This document shows positions 1 to 9,610 of a stretch of DNA of 64,000 nt, piece after piece (within the stretch, counting starts at the first letter, position 1; each line of letters begins with the position of its first letter). Source of the DNA: Geosiphon pyriformis. Lineage: Eukaryota; Glomeromycota; Glomeromycetes; Archaeosporales; Geosiphonaceae. The stretch is from positions 176,529 through 240,528 of the forward strand of contig JAAOMT010000213.1 of NCBI GenBank assembly GCA_016748015.1, read 5' to 3'. Both the position numbers and the translations under genes were made by a program. Below the pieces are notes generated by a model. The model had not been told where the DNA came from. It did no database searches and saw only the letters and a program-made list of their open reading frames with translations.

Positions 1-795
1 TGAGAGTACAAGCCAACCAGAAAAAAACCCCTTTTATGCTTTTAACCTAACTAATGATGACCATAACATGAATAAACTAGCAATTAACACTTCTGAATTA
101 ACAAGAAAGAAAAAGAAAGCCAAGGTTGATTTCATTATAGATCCAAAGAAACCTCCACATTAACTGCTGATAACAATAAACCACCAAAGGCTAAAGTTTT
201 TAAAAATCCTTCAAAGTTGGAACCTCCAGAAATTGTACAAAAATCTGGACCCTATTTTGTTGTCAAAGATCTCATGGAAACATCTGCTCACATTACCTTT
301 GGCCAGTTAATAACCCATCTCCAATTCAGAAAAGATTTTTGCAAATCTTTAATTTCCAAGAAAAAGACACCAAAGACTAACAAGTGCCCATGCCAAGCTG
401 GACTTGCTGACAACAGCCATGTTACTCCTCTCATTTGTAAAGCCCAAGTGGCTGGTTACTTTATTGATCTGATCCTGGACAGTATATTATCTGTTAGCAT
501 TATTGTCAAACACTTTTTAGAAACAATTGGCAGAAAGATTGATGAACCATTTACAAGACCAATGACCAATATACATGGTGACAAGAAGAAAGGTTTGGGC
601 ATAGCCAAAGCTGTTCCTGTCCAAATCAATGGCATTAGCATTGAAACTGACATGGAAGTATCTGAAGCAAAAGAATATATCATAATAATTGGCAATGAAT
701 GGCTCAAGAAAGCAAAAGCCTTGCTTGATTATGAACTCTGTGAACTGACTATCAAATATGGTGAGAAACTCATCATGGTTAAGTGTTGCCATTAA
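1..795 (+). pseudogene. gag C-terminus and retropepsin-like protease, type A copy 1
   Basis: The frame from about 217 to 795 encodes a 190-residue stretch with the retropepsin-like pattern: a hydrophobic strand, then LILDSILSVSII around 466-505. This corresponds to the expected D-S/T-G type site followed by SVSII. The catalytic Asp is kept but the Gly position reads Ile. The C-terminal half (IIIGNEWLKKAKALLDY) matches the flap/ILG-like end of gypsy proteases. Bases 1-200 encode a Lys-rich linker in another frame, with a small deletion near 165 compared with copy 25661-25800. Inactive by truncation and frameshift. Homology to the copy at 25661-26398 is clear; the protease assignment rests on position and the DS/SVSII motif. 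Confidence 0.75.
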
Positions 796-972
796 ACAAC
801 TTCTCCAGTACTCAAACAAAGCCAAAAAAAAAGCAATCAAACAAATCAGATAATGAAGAAAGTGAAGAAGAAGATAAACAAGAAGAACAAAAAGAACTGC
901 TAAACTTGTCTACACTATTTTTACCAACAATGACAAGCCATTAGACAATGTTAAAGCTGACAAAAAAAAATC

Positions 973-1161
973 ATGGTAAATGGCAAGCTGATCTGCTGGC
1001 CCTACTATGATACTCTCAGAAAAACCTTTGATAGAAAATCTGGCAAGAAAGCAAAATACAGTTATTGGTGGCATGATTCTTGTGCCAGGTGCTGGTACAA
1101 TAAATCTTTGTATTTCCCTAGTGATGAATGCAAATTCTGCCTAATCTATTACAAAGATTGA
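973..1161 (+). pseudogene. Cys4 zinc-ribbon-like linker between protease and RT, type A copy 1
   Basis: A short open stretch with two CxxC pairs: CARC near 1081-1092 and CKFC near 1129-1140, 12 residues apart, followed by a Trp/Tyr-rich segment (LIYYKD). The same arrangement with the same spacing is present in copy 2 at about 26669-26745. Four cysteines in two knuckles suggest a zinc-binding finger, which is not a standard module between protease and RT in Ty3/gypsy elements. The stop after LIYYKD is TGA where the other copy reads TGG (Trp), so the domain is probably an internal part of the polyprotein. Function unknown. Confidence 0.6.
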
Positions 1162-1465
1162 AAGCCAATTAGCTTAATACTCAGAGAAAAACTAAAAGAA
1201 GTACAGAAGTCTTTTGAGAATGAACCACCTGAAATCCAATCACTAGTTGTAGAACAAAAAGAACCTTCCCTTGAAGAAAAAAAAAGTAGACATTGAAAAT
1301 CTGTTGGCTAGGAATAGTTCAGTTATCTCAAATGAAAATAATATTTCTGGATGAACCCATGTGATACAACACACTATTACCACAAAAGAAACTCATTTCA
1401 TTTATTTAAAGTTTTATTAATTCAATTAACACAATGATGAGTTTATTAAGAAAGAGATAAACCGG

Positions 1466-2690
1466 ATGAAAAATCTTGGATTTATTCAAAAAACCAAGAG
1501 TGAATGGGCTTTCCTAGTTGTAGTGGTATCCAAAAAAGGTGGAATCCTACACTTCTGTGTTGACTACTGCCAACTAAATGCATTTACTATAAGAAACATG
1601 TACTCACTCCCCAAAATTGATACAATACTAGATAAATTCAATGGTGCTGTTTTCTTCTTAACTATTGACTTAACTGCTGGATTCTGGCAAGTAGAGATGA
1701 ATTCAGAAAGCAGAAAGAAAACTGCTTTCATTACCAAGTATAGCACCTATGAATTCACAGTCATGCCTTTTGGTCTTACTAATGCCCCTTTCACCTTCCA
1801 ATGTCTAATGAACAAAGTATTTGAATCAGTAAAAGAAAACTTTGTTCTAGTCTACTTAGATGACATAATGGTCTACTCAAAAACCTGGAATGAACACCTT
1901 GAATATTTGCAGAAGGTTTTTGATCTGCTTGGAAATGCTGGTTTTAAGATCAACTCAATCAAATCTTTCTTTGAATGCCAATCCACCCAATTCTTTGGTC
2001 ATCTTATTACAAAAGATGGAATCTTTCCTGACCCAGTTAAAGTTGAAAAAGTTCAAAACATTAGACAATCAATGAATGTTTCTGAACTACACTCTTTCCT
2101 TGGTTTGGCCTCTTACTATTGCAAATTTATTAAGGATTTCTCCAAAATCGCCTTTCTTTTCAATCAGCTACTCAGAAAAAATGTCAATTATTACTGGAGC
2201 ACTTATCAATAAAAAGCTTTTTAAATTCTGAAGAAAAAACTTGTTACTGAACCAATTCTCAAGCAACCTGATCTGGACCAATCTTTTATCCTCTACACTG
2301 ATACATCTGGCTATGAACTTGGTGTTGTCTTTTTACAGAAAGATAAAAATGGCAGAGAACATGTCATAGTATATGCCAGTAGATCCTTTACACCAGCAGA
2401 AAAGAACTATTCAGTTACTAAACAAGAATGTTTAGCAGTAGTTTGGGCTACTAGTTACTGGGATTAATATCTTTTTGGTGCAAAATTCTTAATGGTAACA
2501 GATCATCAAGCCTTGGTTTGGCTGTGCAATAAAAAGAAGCTGGAACACAAATGAATAATTAATTGGATACTCCACTTGGATGAATTTGACTACAATATTT
2601 AACACCACAAAGAAACAAATCATCAAAATGCAGATGCTCTTTCTAGACTTACCAACTTAATTATTAGTAACTCCTTTACAAACAAACACA
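1466..2690 (+). pseudogene. Reverse transcriptase and RNase H, type A copy 1
   Basis: RT domain, 1466-2212, has the family landmarks in order: HFCVDYCQLN (RT motif DYRxLN), LPKIDTILD, FFLTIDLTAGFWQ (motif A Asp), TAFITKYSTYEFTVMPFGLTNAP (motif B, quoted in part: MPFGLTNAP), and VYLDDIMVYS (catalytic YLDD, about 1849-1878). RNase H follows in the same frame at 2213-2690, with YTDTSGYELG, ARSFTPAEKNY-like, VTDHQAL and NADALSRL. It is broken by stops at Gln codons, for example the TAA before KAF near 2210 and in WD-stop-YLFG near 2464, both of which are Q in the family. RT active-site residues intact; product truncated. Confidence 0.92.
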
Positions 2691-2693
2691 ATA

Positions 2694-3700
2694 ATGGACT
2701 TGGACAACTACTCTGCCTTAATGGAGTTTTTGGGTAAAGGACAATACCCACCAGAATACACTCAACAGCAAAGAGAACATTTGCTTAAACAATCAAATTT
2801 CTATTTGATCTGCCAGAACCAATTATATAAAAAAAACAGAAAAGATCCTAACTGCTCCCAGAGAGTCATCAGATTTGAAGAAAAAAAAATTGTAATATAC
2901 AACATGCATACTAATCCATTAGCTAGATACTTTGGAAAAACAAAAACAATTCAGAAAATTTTAGCTTATTATTATTGGCCTACCTTAAGAAAAGACATTG
3001 CTAAATACATTAAAACCTGTAACATCTGCCAAAGAAAAAGCAAACCCAATCACAAAGAAGATATTTATCCAATTTTTATTGGTTAACTATTTAACAAAAT
3101 TGGTATAGATGTTGTTGGACCTTTAACAATAACTCTTAATAACAACAGATACATTATTACAACTACTAATTATCTTACAAAGTGAGTAGAAACAAGAGCC
3201 ACTCTTAACCAAACAGCAGTCTTAATAGCCAATTTCATTTATGAAGATATTATTTGCCATTATGGCTGTCTCAAAGAACTTTTATCTGATAGAGGAAGAG
3301 CTTTTTTTAGTACACTGGTTGAAGAACTTTGCAGATAAATGAGAATATGTCATAAACTTTCCTTTTCTTATCACTCCCAAACAAATGGCCTAGTAGAATG
3401 TTTCAATAGAACACTATGTAAAACCCTAGCCAAAACCAGTGAAAAAACAAACTTATAGGACAAAGTACTGCTTTTAGCCTTGTTTGCTTATAGAACTGTG
3501 AATTATGACATAATAAGTTATGAATCTTTTTATTTGCTTTATGAACACATGACAATACTACCAATAGAAACTGATATTAAGACAATATTTTTTGAAAAAA
3601 TCATAATAGAAAATTACAAAAACATTTTGCAAAGAAGACTTGGTACCATTTTTGACTCCTTAAGAAAAAGAAAACTTATAAAACACTTTTTTTAAGTGTT
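2694..3700 (+). pseudogene. Integrase, type A copy 1
   Basis: The N-terminal zinc domain has the HHCC pattern (H near NMHTNPLAR, TCNICQ near 3016-3033). The catalytic core has the first Asp in GIDVVG (codon 3108-3110), the second in LSDRG (3288-3290) and the Glu in LVECFNR (3396-3398), giving the D,D(35)E spacing typical of retroviral-type integrases. SQTNG precedes the Glu as usual. Five or so in-frame stops (for example 3085, 3183, 3337, 3457) are TAA, TGA or TAG at expected Gln/Trp positions. Near 3660 a deletion relative to the copy at 29280-29370 shifts the frame into the C-terminal GDLVL segment. Confidence 0.9.
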
Positions 3701-3956
3701 GGTGACTTGGTATTGGAATACTGTTTAGACAGAGACAATGTCTATGGTAATAAATTGTCTAACCGATAGAAAAAACCTTTTATAGTCAACAAAGTTTTGA
3801 ACAATGATTTTTATATTCTTTAAGATCAATCCAGAACAATCTTTAATGATTATCCTGTTCATGATACACAACTCAAGAAATATTATAAATAACCTAATTG
3901 GTTGTCTGTTGTGATAATACTGACTCAAATGATCAACAAAAATCAAGTATAAATAA

Positions 3957-4639
3957 ATGCATTATTCCCAAACAGAGGTATTTTCAATTGACATAAGCAA
4001 TTATTTTTTGGATCAAAACATTCAAAATGCCTTCTATATTCTCCATGAGTATTGGATTAAAAACTATCTAAATACTACTCTGACCATTGGAAAACAAACC
4101 ACCATAATTGATAACAATAGAACATATACTGTTATTAGACCAAAAAAAACTACTATCAGAAGAGAAAAAATTAGTAGCAAAATAAATAAATATCTGTTGA
4201 AAAGTATAACAACAGCTATACCAGCACAATTGGAAAAACACTCCAAGAAATCTTACCTATAGACAAAAATTTGTTATATGAAAGGCAATTAAAACTCTAT
4301 GGTTGTCTTAAAGAAATCATAGAAGATATGAAACTCATAAAAAAAACAACTTCAGAGATACAGACAGAAATTTTGGGCATTATATGATTAGATATCCCAA
4401 GAGTTTTAACTATTGCTAAAAAAATCAAAACTCTAATACAAAGATTTGGTCTCTTGAATACAAAACTCATTTCACTTCAAGTGTTATATACTCTATCTAT
4501 GAAAGACTTTAACAAACTAGTTAGCTTTGAGTTAGATAAAACTCTTCAAATAGATTACACCATAAATAGCTTGATTTCACCAGAGCTCAATCTCTTTAAA
4601 GAAGATGATGTTATGGTTGAAACTTATATTTCTTATTAA
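3957..4639 (+). pseudogene. Post-integrase ORF of unknown function, type A copy 1
   Basis: Downstream of the integrase C-terminal domain lies about 680 nt of further coding sequence, conserved in the copy at 29640-30310. It starts near the segment NYFLDQNIQNAFYILHEYW, continues through a basic stretch (RPKKTTIRREK), and ends inside the 3' LTR with VETYISY (stop 4637-4639). One small deletion near 4215 and several Gln-to-stop changes break it. I see no signal peptide, membrane span or chromodomain, so neither an env-like nor a chromo-integrase tail is supported. It may be the C-terminal part of the polyprotein or a separate ORF. Its conservation across two copies that differ at many bases argues that it was once coding. 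Confidence 0.6.
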
Positions 4640-5326
4640 TTATCACATGTATTAGCCATTGATGTTATATAAATTAGTCATTCTATTTTTAGAAAGTAAT
4701 TATTGACCTAATCAATGATCTGATCAATAACCTAATCATTGACCTGATTATTGATCTGATTATTGATCTAATTGTTGATCTGATTATTGACCACTTTTAA
4801 TAGCTATATAAGTGATGAATTTTTTAGCTGTAGAAAAACATGTAGAAATCAAGGAAATCAAATAAATAAAATAACAAACTTTCATCTCAATCATTTTCTT
4901 ATTGCTAATTTTTCTTTCTCTACTTTCAAGTATTTGCATATCTTGGGATAAAAAATTACTTGTTGGTTATTTCTTACCCTTTTCCTGAAACATGTAATTG
5001 TAGCGTTTGAAGATTATTGAATAAAACGTGACTGAAGAAGTACATCTAATTCCTGATATTAAATTTTAAGAGCACCAACATAAGGCATAGAATTATACCA
5101 ATGTGTGATTATTTGTTAACAGTATGGACTATTTTTTTACCTTCAGATTCTCTGGTTATTTTTTGAAAAGTATAGCAACTGAGATATTTTATGAGACTGA
5201 TCTTGCACATTGAATCCATACTTATTTAATTTGCTCTTTGAAGTTGAATTCCCTTTGTTTTCTTTCATCACCCTACAATCCTGTTCTCCCTTGCTATCTG
5301 TTAGCTTGTTACTCCAACCCATAATA
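4609..5326 (+). repeat. 3' LTR, type A copy 1
   Basis: It begins TGTTATGGTTGAAA and ends about CCCATAATA; intact relatives end CCATAACA. It aligns along its length with LTRs at 8821, 23272, 30280, 38411 and 39218. The U3 carries a 12-bp tandem array (4699-4793), followed 12 bp later by a TATA box (TATATAA, 4805-4811). The purine-rich segment just before the LTR (AAAGAAGATGA) is the likely polypurine tract. The last codons of the post-integrase ORF overlap its first 31 bp. The matching 5' LTR is off the window. Confidence 0.92.
4699..4793 (+). repeat. 12-bp tandem array in U3 of type A LTR (about 8 units)
   Basis: Roughly eight copies of a 12-bp unit of the form TGAYCTGATYAT, drifting by transitions, with TGATCA palindromes inside. 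It ends in TGACCACTTTT just before TATATAA (4805-4811). The same array is present in every type A LTR of the window with different unit numbers: about 6 at 8909-8979, about 7 at 23362-23442, 2 at 30367-30391, about 11 at 38941-39073, and a decayed array near 39746-39850. Position directly upstream of a TATA box suggests a transcriptional enhancer array; that is inference. Confidence 0.85.
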
Positions 5327-5880
5327 TTACTTTAGATATCTTAATTATAACAAATCACTTTAAACAAATCAAATAAAAATTAAAAATTTGAAAACCAAAT
5401 TCTTAAAATTATTACACTTGAAATTCATTCAACACAACTAACATTTTGAAATTAATTAGCTACCAATTTCAGTAATCTGTTAGTAACTCCAGGCCTAGAT
5501 AGAAAACATTTCCTTTAACACAATTCTATTTTTTTTACATTTTTTTTATTTTTCTTTACTTTTCTTATCATAATCATTAAGGTAGCCTAAAACAAGATTC
5601 CTGTAGAAAAGTTAACTTTTACAGCAAAGTAACTACACAATTTTAGTGAACTTCCAAACAAGCAATTCTTGAAAAAGAGTTGACATTTACTACAATGTAA
5701 TTATATAAAGTAACTGGCAAGGAATTGGCCATTCTATTTATAAGCTCAACAGTTCAAATTATAAGAGATAATTTGAAGATAAATTTAGTTACTGAAGGTC
5801 TAACTACTTTTTGAGAATGTAAATTCACAGCAAATTAACATTAACAATATTCAAAAAAAAAGACCAAAAACCTCCAATAA
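5327..5880. other. Unassigned sequence between two elements
   Basis: No ORF, RNA gene or element match was recognised. It holds loosely repeated words such as GTTAACTTTTACAGCAAAGT and GTTGACATTTACTACAATGT, which may be a decayed short tandem repeat. It could also be the deleted inner part of the minus-strand type B remnant to its right. Nothing here supports a gene. Confidence 0.4.
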
Positions 5881-8082
5881 CATTGGTAAGTATAAGTTGT
5901 TTTTGGTTGGTTTTCAATGAGTTAGATATGGTGATTTTTCAGAATATTAAGAGACTTAAATAGTATTGAGTATTTGGGTTTTAGACATAGTTAGTTCTGA
6001 AATTTTGCTGCCATAATCTAGATTGTTGGGCTGCTGAACTGGAGATTGGTTGGTGCATTATCATTACCAATTTTCAATTCTGGCAAATTTGTGTTATTCT
6101 CAGTCTTTGGTTTTTATTGAAAGATAAGTTCTAAAACTGGATTTAAATTTGTTGGAGTTGATACATTATTTGGGATTGAGACAGTTGATAAATTACTAAT
6201 ATTAAAGTTTGATAGATTGATGACTTATAAATTAGTTGCATTAGTGGAAAGTAATGCAGTTAATAGTAGTATTGTTTAGATAATTGATTACTGGAATAAT
6301 TTGGGATTTGAAATCATTAATCAGAGTTACAATATTGGTTTTTCAATTATTGATTACTTAACTGTTATTAACAATCTATTTTTAGATGTTCTTGTTTACC
6401 ACAATAGTGACAATTATGTATTTCTTGTTGTCATTGTTGATTAGTCAATAATAATGGTGATAGATGTGACTAATTTTGGAATTGATTTGAATTTTCTTGA
6501 TTCTTATAATATTATAGAGGTTGATAAATTGCTTTATTGTTAGCTAAATACTTTTTTTGTTTCTGGTTGATTGAATTACCAAATTGTTTTAGTTAAAAAT
6601 TCAAGTCAGATAATCTGTTTATTACTAGATTTATGACTTGGGGATGGTTGATTTTTAATTCAGCCAATTTAAAATCTTGGGTATTTGTAACTGCATCTTA
6701 GAGTATTTGAAAATATAATAAGCATATATGCTGAAGAATACTACTGCATAAACCACAAATAAACTAGTTCAAAATCTGGGGTGCTGTAAAGTAATTTGTA
6801 TTAATAGCTTGTATTTGGTATAGATTTTTGTAGAAGCATTTTAGATAAGTAGTGACTGTTTTAATGTCTTTTTGCTTAATGGTAGTAAAAGTAGTTGTAA
6901 AGCAATTAATGCTGTTATTGTTATTAAAATATCTCAAAAATTCAACTTTAAATTCATTGAAGTTTTGGGGTTTCTGAATTAAGCTTTGATATCATGAGTT
7001 GACAATATCTTAGAAAAAATATGAAATGGCTTAAAGAGCTCTAGTGTCATCCTAATTATTGGCAATGATAGCTTTAATAATATTATTTAACCAAACTTGA
7101 ATGTTGTCTTCTTTGCCATTAAATTTTTCTAATTTGGTAATTGGTGCATATATCATTAGTATTATAATCAGTTGTTGTTGTAATTGTGGTTGAAATAGTT
7201 GTTGTAATGATGGTTGAGATTGTAGTTACAGCTGTTATTGTTGTGTGACAATTAAGACAACTGGTGGTGAATTAATTATGATTACCAAAAGTAAGTTTTG
7301 AGAAACAATAAGAGCTGGATTTGAATTATTCAGGTTTTACTAAGTTGAAATAATTAGAGTTTGAATTTCTGGGTTTTTTGGAATTGGGTTTTGATAATTA
7401 ACTTTTTGATCTTTGTTTTTCTTTTTTTCTAAGTCAGTTTTTTTCTAAAAATTAGTGGCTCCGAAATCAGGTTGAGGTGATAGTAATTAAAATCCTGATG
7501 ACATTAGTAATTGCAATTTAAATTCTTCAAAGAAATTGTTATAAGTTTCCAATAAATTGGCTTTTTTTTATTGGCTTTAGAACATTATTTTTGTTGATGG
7601 TGTTTTATTAATGATAAAAATACACCTCTTAATAGTATATTGATAATACTTCTAAATATGTGATAATATAATAAATAAATAGATAAGACTATTCTTGGTT
7701 TCTTTTATGTAGGTGGTTATATTTTTCTTGGTGTTTTTACTGATGTTTGTAACTTTTCTTTTTTATTATTTGCAAAGATAATAAAAAATTGCTGTCTGGT
7801 GTGTTTCTCAATTTTTCTGTTGATTTCAGTAGTTATTGGAGCAAACAAATAATTCTGTAAAAGCATAGTATTTTGGAGTAATTTACTATAGAAATTGTTA
7901 AATGCTGCTTTTAGATTTCCTTGGTCTCTTAAATAAGACTTAATTTTTTCATTGACATAAAAGTTAAAAGTTGATTCTGCTGGTCAATGATTACTTGTTA
8001 ATCCTAAATAAGTTTGATAGTATCAGAATAAAGCTTTTGTAAATTCCAAGTAGTTTGTCTTTATTTTTTTTGATTCTGTCAA
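5880..8082 (-). pseudogene. gag remnant, type B, minus strand
   Basis: The reverse complement matches the gag of the element at 13089-15260: the N-terminal region near 8079-7940 parallels the AESEKTGTNHLGF start, a glutamine-rich stretch (CAA runs, seen as TTG on the plus strand) lies at about 7160-7260, and a zinc knuckle CHYCGKQEHLKIDC (C-x2-C-x4-H-x4-C) at about 6371-6412. A Tyr/Gln/Asn-rich tail follows to about 5990. There is no open frame of useful length; stops are frequent. The gag assignment rests on order, the knuckle and parallel composition. Confidence 0.7.
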
Positions 8083-8820
8083 TTCTAAAGGTTTTGAAGT
8101 CTAAAGATTTTAGTTAAGTCTTTTGTATAATAAACAGAGATTTAATTAATGGCTTCTTTTGTGAATTTTTTTTCCAGCATAATGGTCAGTTTATTCTGAC
8201 AATTATGTCTTTTTGGTAAGCTATCTTTAAATTTCTATTCTTATTTTTAGGTCTTTTACCAGACTATTCTTAATATCAAATACTTAGTACTTAATGTCTT
8301 TAATTAATTAATAAACAACAAATAACACAAAACAAAAAAAAATAAAAAAAATAAAAAATAAAAATAAAAAATTAGTATTTTGTTAATAACTATAATCAAA
8401 AACTATTGGTTCAGTGTGGTTAAATATTGAATTTTATCAACATAGAGTGTTGATAGTATAAAGTTGATTAATAGTTCTTAATCAAGTAATGATAACATGA
8501 ATTTAGGTAATAATTGATATTTTATTAATATGTGGTTTAATTCCACTTTAAGTTGTAGAAAACTATTTTTTAAAGAAAGAGATATTGGATAATTAATGGG
8601 TTTTACTAATTTTGTTTGTATTAATTCTGTTTTTAATACTCTTACTATATATATATAACTCTTGTTATATAAAATTTTATATTTTCTTAAATAATATGCC
8701 CTATTTTTTTTAACAATGTGCTTATTGTTGTGCAATATATCATGATTTTCTAATCATGTGCTTATTGTTGAACAGTATGCTATAATTTACTAACAATGTG
8801 CCTATTATTTAGCAGTATAC

Positions 8821-9498
8821 TGTTATGGTTGAAACTCATAGTTTTTATTAGTTATCACATGTATTAGCCACTAATGTCATATAATTAGCCACTCTATTTT
8901 TAGATAGTAATCATTGATCTGATCAATGACCTGATTGTTGACCTGATTATTGACCTGATCATTGATCTGATCATTGACCACTTTAGATAGCTATATAAGC
9001 GATAATTTCCTTAGCTATAGAATGACATGATCAAAGTAATGAAATAAACAATATCAATTATTTCCTTTTATAATTGCTTATTCCCCTTTCCTTATCTTCA
9101 AGTATCTACTTGTTGGCATTCACATACCTTATCTTTTTCCCTTCTTGATTTGTGTTTGTTAAAATTAGCCTGAAAAGCAATTGGCTTGCTCTTGTAATTC
9201 ATTGAATAAAGAAACAATTGAAAAGCACAACGATACCTGTTATTGATTCTAAGAATCGCCGAGTTGAGGCATAGAATAATAGCAGTGGTGTTATCTTGTT
9301 GACAATCACAAACTATTTCTCTACTTTCAGATTTAAGAAAAGATTAGTGACTGTGATTTTTATGAGACTGATCACGCACATTGAATTCCTACTTATTCAA
9401 TTCACTTCCTTATTGTAATTCCCTCTTTGTTTATTTCCATTACCATACAATACTGTTCTCTCTTGCTATCCATTAGCTTGTTACTCCAACCCGTAACA
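8821..9498 (+). repeat. Solo LTR, type A, nested in a type B LTR
   Basis: It begins TGTTATGGTTGAAACTC and ends CCCGTAACA. It is flanked by a perfect 4-bp target duplication ATAC (8817-8820 and 9499-9502). Removing it with one ATAC restores the continuous type B LTR sequence on the minus strand. The U3 array is at 8909-8979 (about six 12-bp units) and TATATAA at 8992-8998. No internal sequence is present, so it arose by LTR-LTR recombination. Its ends and TATA box are well kept, so it is one of the younger insertions here. Confidence 0.92.
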
Positions 9499-9610
9499 AT
9501 ACTATAATTTACTAATATTGTGTTCTCTTATTAAGTATTATTTTCTTATTGGTTTATTTTTCTATTTGTTTTTTCTACTTTCTTTCTTTGCATTTTTTTT
9601 ATGAGTAATA

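Larger units (their letters stand above)
1..5326 (+). mobile_element. Ty3/gypsy LTR retrotransposon, type A copy 1 (5' end outside window)
   Basis: Order seen: end of gag/protease, Cys4 linker, reverse transcriptase, RNase H, integrase, an extra post-integrase ORF, 3' LTR. The RT-RNase H-integrase order places it in Ty3/gypsy (Metaviridae-type). The 5' LTR and most of gag lie before base 1. It is 80-90% alike by eye to the complete copy at 23272-30921. Reading frames are broken by stops, mostly TAA/TAG where the other copy or the family has Gln, and by a few small deletions (for example near 165 and 3650). The RT YLDD box and the integrase D,D(35)E triad are intact, so this copy is less damaged at catalytic sites than the copy at 23272. 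It ends at about 5326 in ATAATA, where other copies end ATAACA. Confidence 0.93.
5880..9610 (-). mobile_element. Type B Ty3/gypsy remnant, minus strand (5' LTR plus gag)
   Basis: Read on the minus strand, 9610 down to about 8083 is a type B LTR, matching 12138-13023, and about 8082 down to 5880 is gag. The LTR is split by a type A solo LTR (8821-9498 plus one 4-bp duplication); subtracting it leaves about 846 bp, close to the 886 and 878 bp of the intact type B LTRs. The LTR inner end, primer-binding site and gag leader are missing: the Thr/Leu-rich gag start is joined directly to an internal LTR segment near 8080. Protease, pol and the 3' LTR are absent. The outer LTR end near 9610 abuts the minus-strand LINE remnant, suggesting insertion into it or co-deletion. 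Confidence 0.8.

Noticed and set aside
456-840. Minus-strand ORFs of 83 and 107 codons opposite the type A protease
   Set aside because: They are antisense shadows of the protease/gag frame, with no motif of their own. The same applies to the antisense ORFs over the LINE (for example 42758-43000, 43430-43765, 44198-44551, 46112-46426).
3957-4639. Post-integrase ORF as an envelope gene
   Set aside because: No signal peptide, transmembrane span or glycosylation-rich pattern is visible. Kept as unknown ORF.
4699-4793. CRISPR-like array in the LTR repeats
   Set aside because: Units are contiguous without unique spacers, lie in LTR U3 regions of a eukaryote, and vary in number among element copies.
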